Source: Rhodoferax sp. (GTDB lineage Bacteria; Pseudomonadota; Gammaproteobacteria; Burkholderiales; Burkholderiaceae). Taken from it: a stretch of 6,681 nucleotides of DNA. The position numbers and the translations under genes are program-made. Location: positions 1 to 6,681 of the forward strand of contig JAIFMT010000064.1 in assembly GCA_020048295.1 (NCBI GenBank). Direction: 5' to 3'. Below, one piece after another: positions 1 to 5,470 of the stretch. The first letter of the stretch is position 1. Every line of letters starts with the position of its first letter. The notes below the pieces were generated by a model. That model saw only the letters and a list, made by a program, of their open reading frames with translations. It was not told where the DNA came from and did not search any database.

Positions 1-17
1 CGTAACAATTTTTATAT

Positions 18-66
18 AAAATTAGGCTCTAGCCCTTATACAGAAAGCGTAAGCAGCTATATTTAT
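18..66. repeat. Comamonadaceae-type intergenic repeat, copy 1 (diverged)
   Basis: AT-flanked imperfect hairpin element just downstream of the minus-strand enzyme gene that ends at 85. It starts with AAATTAG (19-25), contains CTAGCCCTTATACA (29-42) and continues into AAGCGTAAGCAGC (45-57). The same layout, AAATTAG followed by CTAGCGCTTGTGCA, occurs at 4023-4050 in this window (11 of 14 identical over the second block). From memory, elements with this GGCTCTAGCCCTT...GCAGCTAT pattern are scattered between genes in Comamonadaceae; that is recall, not a search. On the minus strand it is followed by a T-rich stretch (1-24), so it may also end transcription of the upstream operon, though the stem is imperfect. 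Confidence 0.55.
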
Positions 67-84
67 AGTAACAACCCAGGCCAC

Positions 85-1833
85 TCAAGCCGGGCGTTGC
101 AGTGCCGCCTGGGTCAGGGCGTTGAGGCTGCCACGCGTGGTGATGGCTTGCGGGTCCAGCATCAGTTCGATCAGCGTGCCTTCGGGTCGCGCCAGCGCTG
201 CCAGCAATTCAGGCTCAAACTGCGCAGTGCGGCTGACACGCGCACCAGCATAGCCATAGGCTTGCGCCAGCGCACAGAAGTCTGGGTTGCGCAACGCGGT
301 GCCGCTGGCGCGCTGCGGGTATTCGCGCTCCTGGTGCATGCGGATGGTGCCGTACATACCGTTGTTGAGCAGCAGGATGATGGTCTTGGCACCGTACTGC
401 ACGGCAGTTGCCAGCTCTTGCCCGTTCATTAAAAAGTCGCCATCGCCACTGAGGGTGAACACCGTGCGCCGCGTGGTGATGGCCGCGGCGATACCGGCCG
501 GCACGCCATAACCCATGGCCCCATTGGTGGGGGCAAGCTGCGTTTTGCAGCCTTTGGCCAGACCGTGGTAGCGGTAAAAGCGGTGCAACCAACTGGCAAA
601 GTTGCCGGCACCGTTGGTCAGCACCGCATCTGCCGGAAGGTGTTGTTGTAGCGTGGCGATGACGCGCGACATGCTCACCACGCCCTGGCAGGTGTCCGCT
701 GCAAGTTCAGCATCCACGCTGGGCTGCAGATTGACCAGATAGTCGGCATGGCACTGCGCTGCCCAGTCGGTCCAGGCAGGGCGTGTCGGGACCGGCAATT
801 GCGCAAGCCCGTCGGCGGCAGCGGCCATGCCCGACTGAATCGCCAGCTGTGTCTGAAACACCCGGTTGAGTTCCTCGCCACTCGGATGCACATGCACCAA
901 GGCCTGGTGCGGCTGGGGACATTCGATCAGGGTGTAGCCACCCGAGGTGATCTCGCCCAGCCGCACACCCAAAGCCAGAATCAAATCACTTTCTTTGATG
1001 CGTGTGGCCAGCCTGGGGTTCAGTCCCAGACCCACATCACCCGCATACAGTGGATGGTGGTTGTCAAACGTGTCCTGAAATCGAAACGCATTGGCCACCG
1101 GCAGTTGCCAGTTTTCTGCAAAACGCTGCAACGCGCGCGCGGCGTCCGGGGTCCAGCCGCTGCCTCCTGCGATGACCATTGGTCTTTGTGATTTCAATAG
1201 CATGTCACGCATATCTGACAATGGCTGGAGGCCAATTTGGCTCTGAACCTGGGTTTGCCTGGGCAGCACCTTTGGAAAGTCGGCTTGGGCAGCCGGCAGC
1301 GCTTGGGTGAGCATGTCTTCGGGCAGCACCAGCACCACCGGGCCGGGCCGCCCGTTCATGGCGGTGGCAAAGGCGCGCGCGACGTACTCAGGAATGCGCT
1401 GCGCCGCATCGATACGCTCCACCAGCTTGGCCATGCCGCGGGTCGACGGGCCGAAAAAGCTCAAGAAATTGACCTCCTGAAACGCCTCGCGGTCGCGTGT
1501 GTCGCTGGCCACATCACCGACAAACAGCACCATGGGGGTGCTGTCCTGAAAAGCAGTGTGGATACCGATCGACGCATTGGTGGCACCCGGGCCGCGGGTG
1601 ACAAAGCAGACACCAGGGCGGCGGGTCAGCTTGCCGTGCGCCTCCGCCATGAAAGCCGCGCCGCCCTCCTGCCGATTGACGATGAACTGAATCTGGTCGC
1701 GGTGCTGGTAAAAACCATCCAGCACGGCCAGAAAGCTCTCTCCAGGTACGCCAAAGGCATGGGTCACCCCTTGTTCAATCAGGCATTGCACCAGCAAATG
1801 GCCTGCCAGCGGGGTGGTGGTCGTGAATTCCAT
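85..1833 (-). CDS. Thiamine-diphosphate-dependent enzyme, acetolactate synthase large-subunit-like
   Basis: A 582-residue protein with the three-domain layout of the acetolactate synthase/benzoylformate decarboxylase superfamily. The N-terminal pyrimidine-binding domain (about 8-170) carries GVPGES (28-33), the activating glutamate E56 in NRQEGG, and TRGPGATN (79-86). The central domain (about 200-335) contains a segment resembling the FAD-contact region of acetolactate synthases (HHPLYAGDVG, 259-268). The C-terminal domain (about 390-560) has the thiamine-diphosphate/Mg motif from GDG (463-465) to NN (490-491). The start at 1833 is chosen because AAAGAGG lies about 11 bases upstream, overlapping the stop of the transporter gene; a start at 1884 would lie inside that gene. 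It is the second gene of an operon with the MFS transporter, 16 bases apart. No IlvN-type regulatory subunit follows, and the tryptophan that sets 2-ketobutyrate preference in biosynthetic enzymes (W464 of E. coli AHAS II) aligns with H500. It is therefore probably not the branched-chain biosynthetic enzyme; the substrate is unknown. Confidence 0.9.
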   Translation of the reverse strand: MEFTTTTPLAGHLLVQCLIEQGVTHAFGVPGESFLAVLDGFYQHRDQIQFIVNRQEGGAAFMAEAHGKLTRRPGVCFVTRGPGATNASIGIHTAFQDSTPMVLFVGDVASDTRDREAFQEVNFLSFFGPSTRGMAKLVERIDAAQRIPEYVARAFATAMNGRPGPVVLVLPEDMLTQALPAAQADFPKVLPRQTQVQSQIGLQPLSDMRDMLLKSQRPMVIAGGSGWTPDAARALQRFAENWQLPVANAFRFQDTFDNHHPLYAGDVGLGLNPRLATRIKESDLILALGVRLGEITSGGYTLIECPQPHQALVHVHPSGEELNRVFQTQLAIQSGMAAAADGLAQLPVPTRPAWTDWAAQCHADYLVNLQPSVDAELAADTCQGVVSMSRVIATLQQHLPADAVLTNGAGNFASWLHRFYRYHGLAKGCKTQLAPTNGAMGYGVPAGIAAAITTRRTVFTLSGDGDFLMNGQELATAVQYGAKTIILLLNNGMYGTIRMHQEREYPQRASGTALRNPDFCALAQAYGYAGARVSRTAQFEPELLAALARPEGTLIELMLDPQAITTRGSLNALTQAALQRPA

Positions 1834-1849
1834 CGTTGCGTTGACCTCT

Positions 1850-3070
1850 TTAAGCCTGCCGCGCCTGGGTGCGCTGCCCAACACCGAGGGCGGTGACCAC
1901 GCTGAGCATCAACACCACCGCTGCACCCAACAAGGTGGCAGCGTACCAGCCACGGTCCATGAAGATACCAAAGACCACCGGTGAAATGGCAAAACCGGTG
2001 TCCAAACCGGAGTACACCAGACCGTAGACCCGCCCGGTAGCACCTTTGGGTGTCGCCTTTTTGATCATCATGTCGCGCGATGGGCCACCAATGCCAATGG
2101 CAAAACCGGTGGATGCCAATACCGCCATCGTCATCACCGGCCCCAGCACACCACTGCCGCACACCGCCAACAGCAGCGCACCGGCTGACATGGAGATGGC
2201 CACCACACGATCGCTGTGACGTGACTTGGCCGCCACAAATCCGCCAACCAGCATGCCCAGTGCACCACACAACATGTAGGCCGTGAGCGTCAGGGTGGCC
2301 GACTCAAAGCTGATGCCGTGCAGCGCCTGCAGAATAGACACCGAAAAACTCTGCACCACCGCCAAGGTCATGGTTGACAACAAAAAGAACGCAAAGCACC
2401 ACCACACCACGGGCAGCTTCATGAACGCCATGCTGTGCTCTGGCGGCCGGTCGGGGTGATGCACCACCGCCTGCGTTTGCAGCTTGTCACGGTTCACCAA
2501 CAGCAGCAACCAGATACCAACATACAACGCCGCAGCCGCCAGATAGGCGGTGCGCCAACTGAACAGCGCGGTCAGAGTCGCAAAAAATACCGGTGCCGCA
2601 GCCCAGCCCAGGTTGCCCGTGAGCCCATGCGCGCTGAACGCATAACCCAGCCGGGCGGCTGATACGCGCTGGTTCAGGATGGTGAAGTCCACCGGGTGAA
2701 ACGTGGCATTGGCCAAACCAGCCAGCGCCGCAACCGCCAATAATCCGCTGTAGCCCGTGACCAGCGATGCCAACAAGCTGGCCAGCACAAACAGGCCCAA
2801 GGCCGCAAACAGCATGGGGCGCGCCCCGATCCGGTCCACCACAAACCCCGCCGAGGCCTGCCCGATGCCCGACACCACAAAAAAAGTGCTCATCAACAAC
2901 CCCAGTTGGGAGTAGCTCAGGCCGAACTCCGTCATGAAGACCGGAAACAGCGGCGGTAGCAGCAAGTGGCCAAAGTGCGATGCGGCATGCGCAAGGCCAA
3001 CCAGGCCAATGATGGTGGCGTCCTGCTGCAAAGGCACAGGCACTGACAGGGGATGGGTGGCAGAGGTCAT
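1850..3070 (-). CDS. MFS transporter, Fsr/YhfC-like group uncertain
   Basis: A 406-residue integral membrane protein with about twelve hydrophobic helices in two halves separated by a polar loop (about 193-215), the standard length for major facilitator permeases. The loop after the second helix carries motif A, seen as GFVVDRIGARP (75-85). The NATFHPVDF segment (121-129) and the second-half signature GGPSRDMM...GATGRVYG (328-350) point to the drug/metabolite efflux-type permeases related to fosmidomycin resistance protein, but the substrate cannot be read from the sequence. The ATG at 3070 is supported by an in-frame stop (TAA) only a few codons upstream and by the lack of another Met before residue 46; no strong Shine-Dalgarno is visible. 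It is the first gene of the operon with the thiamine-diphosphate enzyme and is divergent from the DUF3050 gene, so it may move a substrate or product of that enzyme (inference). Confidence 0.9.
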   Translation of the reverse strand: MTSATHPLSVPVPLQQDATIIGLVGLAHAASHFGHLLLPPLFPVFMTEFGLSYSQLGLLMSTFFVVSGIGQASAGFVVDRIGARPMLFAALGLFVLASLLASLVTGYSGLLAVAALAGLANATFHPVDFTILNQRVSAARLGYAFSAHGLTGNLGWAAAPVFFATLTALFSWRTAYLAAAALYVGIWLLLLVNRDKLQTQAVVHHPDRPPEHSMAFMKLPVVWWCFAFFLLSTMTLAVVQSFSVSILQALHGISFESATLTLTAYMLCGALGMLVGGFVAAKSRHSDRVVAISMSAGALLLAVCGSGVLGPVMTMAVLASTGFAIGIGGPSRDMMIKKATPKGATGRVYGLVYSGLDTGFAISPVVFGIFMDRGWYAATLLGAAVVLMLSVVTALGVGQRTQARQA

Positions 3071-3100
3071 GGCCGCATGTTAGCGGGTGGTGCACCAGGC

Positions 3101-3137
3101 CACTGCCACAGACAGTGAATTGCCATGGTTTTACACT
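3101..3137 (+). promoter_or_regulatory. Possible promoter and small inverted repeat in the divergent spacer
   Basis: The spacer between the divergent transporter and DUF3050 genes holds CAGACA (3109-3114) and TACACT (3132-3137) 17 bases apart, a weak sigma-70-like pair on the plus strand. A five-base inverted repeat, CACTG (3101-3105) with CAGTG (3113-3117), overlaps the -35 and could be an operator half-site pair. If this promoter is real, transcription starts near 3143, which excludes the ATG at 3125 and favours the start at 3158. Matches are modest and could be chance. Confidence 0.25.
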
Positions 3138-3157
3138 CTGATTTTTTGAACAACAAC

Positions 3158-4024
3158 ATGTCCAAGACCCGCACACCCCAACCGGCCTTCAGTCCGGCCG
3201 TGGTCGCCAAACTCGCACCCAAACTCGACCAGCATCCGCTCTATGCAGCGGTACAAACACTCGACGACTTGCGCGCCTTCATGGCACAGCATGTGTATTC
3301 GGTGTGGGACTTCATGTCGCTGCTCAAATGCTTGCAAAGCCACCTTGCGCCGACCAGCGTGCCCTGGAAGCCCGTGGGCAGTGGCGAGGTGCGTTACTTC
3401 ATCAACCAGATTGTGCTGGGTGAAGAATGCGACGATGGTTTGCCCGATGCCGCAGGCCAGCCCACGCACACCAGCCACTTCGAGCTGTATTGCGATGCCA
3501 TGCGTGAGATCGGGGCTGACCCAGGCCCGGCCATCCGTTTTGTCGAGGTGGCCGCCGCACGCGGCATTGATGCCGCACTGGCGCTCTACATTGCCCCGCC
3601 AGCTGCGGCTGCCTTCATGCGCGCCACCTTTGGTTTTATCAACACCGGCAAACCGCATGTGGTGGGTGCTGCATTTGCGCTGGGGCGCGAACACATCATC
3701 CCCAACATGTTCCGAGCATTGCTGGCCAAGATGGGCATTGATGCCAAGGCGGCGCCGGCGTTTCATTTTTATCTGGAGCGGCATATCCACCTGGACGAAG
3801 ACTTTCACGCACCGCTGGCACTGCGCATGGTGAACGAACTGGTCAATGGCGACCCCACCCGTCTGGCCGAAGCCAATGCCGCTGCGCGTGATGCGGTGCA
3901 GGCACGCATCACCTTCTGGGACGGCGTGGCACAGTCGCTGGCGGCACCAGTGCCGCCCAAGCCCGCCTCAGCCAGCTCGCTTCAACCCTCTGGAAAAGCC
4001 AAAGGCAAGCGCAAAACAATATAA
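3158..4024 (+). CDS. DUF3050 family protein, heme-oxygenase-like fold
   Basis: A 288-residue, mainly helical protein recognised as DUF3050 from the N-terminal block HPLYAAVQTLDDLRAFMAQH (26-45), followed at once by VYSVWDFMSLLK, and from the C-terminal FYLERHIHLDEDFHAPLAL (204-222). As I recall, DUF3050 belongs to the heme-oxygenase-like clan, which includes many non-heme di-iron oxidases. Candidate metal ligands are the carboxylates of GEECDD (88-93), H107/E109, E178/H179 in GREHI, and H211, D213 and H217 in HLDEDFH. No enzymatic activity is assigned. The C-terminal tail (about 266-288) is Pro/Ser/Lys-rich and probably disordered. An alternative ATG at 3125 adds 11 residues; neither start has a clear Shine-Dalgarno, and 3158 is preferred because the promoter-like -10 lies between the two. 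A hairpin terminator begins 8 bases after the stop. The last 52 coding-strand bases before the tail recur at 5533-5584. Confidence 0.85.
   Translation: MSKTRTPQPAFSPAVVAKLAPKLDQHPLYAAVQTLDDLRAFMAQHVYSVWDFMSLLKCLQSHLAPTSVPWKPVGSGEVRYFINQIVLGEECDDGLPDAAGQPTHTSHFELYCDAMREIGADPGPAIRFVEVAAARGIDAALALYIAPPAAAAFMRATFGFINTGKPHVVGAAFALGREHIIPNMFRALLAKMGIDAKAAPAFHFYLERHIHLDEDFHAPLALRMVNELVNGDPTRLAEANAAARDAVQARITFWDGVAQSLAAPVPPKPASASSLQPSGKAKGKRKTI
3905..3956 (+). repeat. Direct repeat, copy 1, inside the 3' end of the DUF3050 gene
   Basis: These 52 bases encode RITFWDGVAQSLAAPVP. They match 5533-5584 in direct orientation at 45 of 52 positions by hand alignment; the first 17 bases and a 14-base internal block are identical. 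Similarity fades just outside both ends. The two copies bracket about 1.6 kb containing the small-gene and XRE module. Confidence 0.85.
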
Positions 4025-4077
4025 ATTAGATAGCTTCTAGCGCTTGTGCATCAAAGGCTAGAAGCATTTTGTTTATA
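4023..4077. terminator. Hairpin repeat copy 2, probable bidirectional terminator
   Basis: A perfect 9-base inverted repeat, GCTTCTAGC (4033-4041) and GCTAGAAGC (4057-4065), with a 15-base loop. On the plus strand it is followed by ATTTTGTTTAT (4066-4076); on the minus strand the flank is also T-rich. It lies 8 bases after the DUF3050 stop and 65 bases beyond the stop of the convergent 87-codon gene, so it can serve both. It shares AAATTAG and CTAGCsCTTrTrCA with the element at 18-66, so it belongs to the same intergenic repeat type. Confidence 0.7.
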
Positions 4078-4129
4078 CAGCACGCACCGCAACTCTGCTG
4101 CTTGACAGTTCGGCACGGCTGCGCGGCGC

Positions 4130-4393
4130 TTACAGCCGAGTCACGCCAGGTAGATAGCCGACCAGGCGGCCGTCTACGTACAACGCACCTTCCGGGGCAC
4201 CCGCTTCGGCGTAGAACTCGAACACCTGCGCGCCATGGCTGCGCTCACGGTCCCGCTCGGCGGCGCTGAGGCTGCGCGCAAGGCGGGTGAGGCTCCGGCT
4301 GGCATAGCGCAAAAGGCTTGCCAACAAGTGGCGGACAGACGAGCCGCCGGGTGTCAGGTAGGGCAAGGTCTGTGTGGGCAAACTGGTCATCAT
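4130..4393 (-). CDS. Small uncharacterised protein, 87 residues
   Basis: The start at 4393 has an excellent Shine-Dalgarno, AGGAG, with 8 bases to the ATG; a second ATG follows at once. The protein has a proline-rich start (about 5-16), a basic amphipathic helix rich in Leu, Arg and Ser (about 20-45), a charged stretch (46-54), and a C-terminal part with FEFYAEAGAPEGALYVDG (58-75) then GYLPGVTRL, which looks like a beta hairpin. I believe similar small proteins with an AEAGAPEGALYVDG core exist in Comamonadaceae, but no function is known to me. It follows a 32-codon ORF and a strong hairpin on the same strand, probably in one transcript. A six-base inverted repeat (CGGCTG 4116-4121, CAGCCG 4133-4138) overlaps the stop. 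Confidence 0.7.
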   Translation of the reverse strand: MMTSLPTQTLPYLTPGGSSVRHLLASLLRYASRSLTRLARSLSAAERDRERSHGAQVFEFYAEAGAPEGALYVDGRLVGYLPGVTRL

Positions 4394-4411
4394 GATGGTG
4401 TCTCCTGGCTG

Positions 4412-4436
4412 GGCGACCGCATCCAGTGCGGGCGCC
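4412..4436 (-). promoter_or_regulatory. GC-rich hairpin ahead of the ribosome binding site of the 87-codon gene
   Basis: Ten-base arms (4412-4421 and 4427-4436) pair at nine positions around a five-base loop. The stem starts 8 bases after the stop of the 32-codon ORF and ends 5 bases before the AGGAGA Shine-Dalgarno (4401-4406) of the 87-codon gene. There is no T-run, so it is not an intrinsic terminator. It could stabilise the downstream message or modulate its translation (inference). Confidence 0.5.
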
Positions 4437-4444
4437 TGATTGAT

Positions 4445-4543
4445 CTAACAACAGGGTGGTCTCGAGAGGCCGGGCAGGTAGCGTCGGCAGCGGTCGGCTA
4501 CGGATAGGCTCGGTTTGGGCGGTATCAGCGATAAATGGGTCAT
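4445..4543 (-). CDS. Putative 32-residue small protein or leader peptide
   Basis: A short ORF starting at 4543 with AAGGA placed 6 bases upstream, an ideal spacing; an in-frame ATG at 4549 lies too close to the Shine-Dalgarno. The product begins MTHLSLIPPKPSLSVADRC, continues with two Arg and a Tyr, and ends in PPCC. It is too short for family recognition. It sits between the intrinsic terminator at 4581-4614 and the 87-codon gene, so it is either a genuine micro-protein co-expressed with that gene or a leader peptide. The paired C-terminal cysteines and the proline clusters are notable. The Shine-Dalgarno is the main support. Confidence 0.4.
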   Translation of the reverse strand: MTHLSLIPPKPSLSVADRCRRYLPGLSRPPCC

Positions 4544-4580
4544 GGTCATTCCTTCTCAGAAGTGCGGTGGTCAAACTGGC

Positions 4581-4614
4581 AAAAAAAAGCCCGGGACTGC
4601 TTTCGCACCCGGGC
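4581..4614 (-). terminator. Intrinsic terminator, minus strand
   Basis: Perfect seven-base GC stem, GCCCGGG (4589-4595) with CCCGGGC (4608-4614), and a 12-base loop. On the minus strand it is followed by eight consecutive T (complement of 4581-4588). This is a canonical Rho-independent terminator. No convincing minus-strand protein gene ends just before it, and same-strand genes follow 38 bases later, so it most likely ends a small RNA or acts as an attenuator. Confidence 0.85.
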
Positions 4615-4853
4615 CCTGTGGAGAACGCTTTGCGCGCAAAGATGCGCTCAGCCCACGGGCACCCCCGGAAGGGTGCGACGGTTGATTCCAGTCGACAGGT
4701 GGTCATGGCCCCATGGTTTGCCCAACGGCTGCGCCCGGCGGCGCTGGCTTAGGCAAAGACCTTCAGAAGAAAACAGGCGCATGTCTATCGGTTGGAGGGT
4801 TGATCGGAACTGTGGTGGTGGAGTCTCTTGGGTGAGCGCGCAACCACAAACTT
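4581..4853 (-). ncRNA. Candidate structured small RNA or attenuated leader
   Basis: About 270 bases without a credible protein gene, between a promoter-like palindrome (4852-4887) and the terminator at 4581-4614. Going 5' to 3' on the minus strand, hairpins can be drawn as follows: a nested stem TTTGCC/GGCAAA (4717-4722 with 4752-4757) enclosing GCGCC/GGCGC (4731-4735 with 4740-4744); CGAC/GTCG (4676-4679 with 4691-4694); GCACCC/GGGTGC (4659-4664 with 4671-4676), which shares one base with the previous stem; a 14-base perfect palindrome CTTTGCGCGCAAAG (4628-4641); then the terminator. I matched it to no known riboswitch or small RNA. The 5' end is a guess from the -10-like element at 4860-4865. 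Confidence 0.35.
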
Positions 4854-4887
4854 GCTCAAATGATAAACGAAACATTATCTTGAGCAA
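4852..4887 (-). promoter_or_regulatory. Bulged AT-rich palindrome, putative operator and promoter
   Basis: Arms TTGCTCAA (4852-4859) and TTGAGCAA (4880-4887) pair perfectly. Inside them GATAA (4862-4866) pairs with TTATC (4875-4879), leaving a two-base bulge and an 8-base centre. Read on the minus strand, TTGCTC (complement of 4882-4887) and TATCAT (complement of 4860-4865) form a weak -35/-10 pair with a 16-base spacer, pointing at the candidate RNA. The -10 region shares ATGATAAAC with the region upstream of the XRE gene (5477-5485). Alternatively, it is a weak terminator hairpin of the XRE gene, whose stop lies 27 bases upstream. Confidence 0.45.
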
Positions 4888-4914
4888 ATGGTATTTATCA
4901 GAATTGACGCGTGA

Positions 4915-5469
4915 TTACTTCTTTTGTCGCAGCGGGGCAACACCGACCTGCGAGCGCAGCCACAGGGCTTGGGCATCGGTCGGACTGAGTGCTGGCTTGG
5001 CCGGTGTCGCCGCTGCCTTGGGCTGCGTTGTGGCGGGTGTCAGCACCTCGCCCAGCAGATCCAGCAGACGGGTGCGGGCGCGCTGCGGGTGGCGCCGGTA
5101 GTAGGTCAGCACCAGGCCGACGATGAAGCGCTCGTCGTCGTCACGGGGGGCAAGGCTGTCACTGGGCGAATCGACCACGGAGGCAGGTTTTGCAGGGCTG
5201 TCCCCAGGCGTGTGCACCTGGTCCATCCAGCCGTTGGGTTTGTGGCACAGGGTTTCGAATTGGCGCGCCAGGCGTTCGCCAATCTGGCGTGAGCGGCCTT
5301 TGATCTGGCTCCAGTAACTGGGCTGGATTTGCACCTTTTCGGCAAACCGGCCTTCCAGGCCTCGCAGGGTCGCTGCGTCGGGTTGTTTGATGGTGTTGCG
5401 CACAAACTCGTCAAACAGGGCCAAGGCGTTGTCAAAGCGAATCTGTGCCAGATCGAGGGAACTGGACAT
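4915..5469 (-). CDS. XRE/Cro-like DNA-binding protein, probable transcriptional regulator
   Basis: A 184-residue soluble protein. Residues about 34-83 look like a Cro/C1-type helix-turn-helix: LEGRFAEKVQIQPSYWSQIK (38-57), followed by GRSRQIGERLARQFETLC and NGWMDQVH (79-86). The pattern of 'SYxSQIK...R.IG..LAR..E......GWMD' is familiar from XRE repressors. A Pro/Ser/Asp linker (87-111) leads to a second predicted helical block, DDERFIVGLVLTYYRRHPQR (111-130) and ARTRLLDLLGEVL, with no known fold to me. The tail (about 146-184) is Ala/Pro/Gln-rich and basic. The start at 5469 has no well-placed Shine-Dalgarno; a -10-like TATCAT ends 7 bases upstream, so the message may be nearly leaderless. 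It is the most upstream gene of the minus-strand module and may regulate itself and the downstream RNA and small genes. Confidence 0.75.
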   Translation of the reverse strand: MSSSLDLAQIRFDNALALFDEFVRNTIKQPDAATLRGLEGRFAEKVQIQPSYWSQIKGRSRQIGERLARQFETLCHKPNGWMDQVHTPGDSPAKPASVVDSPSDSLAPRDDDERFIVGLVLTYYRRHPQRARTRLLDLLGEVLTPATTQPKAAATPAKPALSPTDAQALWLRSQVGVAPLRQKK

Positions 5470-5470
5470 A

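Noticed and set aside
1237..1896. Plus-strand 219-codon frame opposite the thiamine-diphosphate enzyme
   Set aside because: Antisense shadow of a well-recognised gene; rich in His, Arg and Gly with no family resemblance.
2487..3176. Minus-strand 229-codon frame overlapping the transporter
   Set aside because: Alternate frame of the MFS gene; Cys/His/Gly-rich with no domain, whereas the MFS frame shows motif A and membrane helices.
4550..4580. CTGAGA on the minus strand as part of a thiamine riboswitch
   Set aside because: Only this hexamer is present; the other conserved parts of the thiamine riboswitch are not found around it, and it overlaps a Shine-Dalgarno region.
4245..4706. Minus-strand 153-codon reading frame across the terminator
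   Set aside because: It runs through the intrinsic terminator and overlaps both small ORFs, which have good Shine-Dalgarno sites. Its composition is Arg/Pro/His-rich, as expected of a non-coding GC-rich frame, with no recognisable motif.
4648..4887. Minus-strand 79-codon reading frame just before the terminator
   Set aside because: No Shine-Dalgarno at its first or internal ATG, the start lies inside the palindrome, and the composition looks random. It remains the only way the terminator would follow a protein gene, so it should be tested by conservation.
4535..5101. Plus-strand 188-codon reading frame
   Set aside because: It is antisense to the 3' half of the XRE gene and to the terminator region, with Cys/Arg/Trp-rich low-quality sequence and no ribosome binding site.
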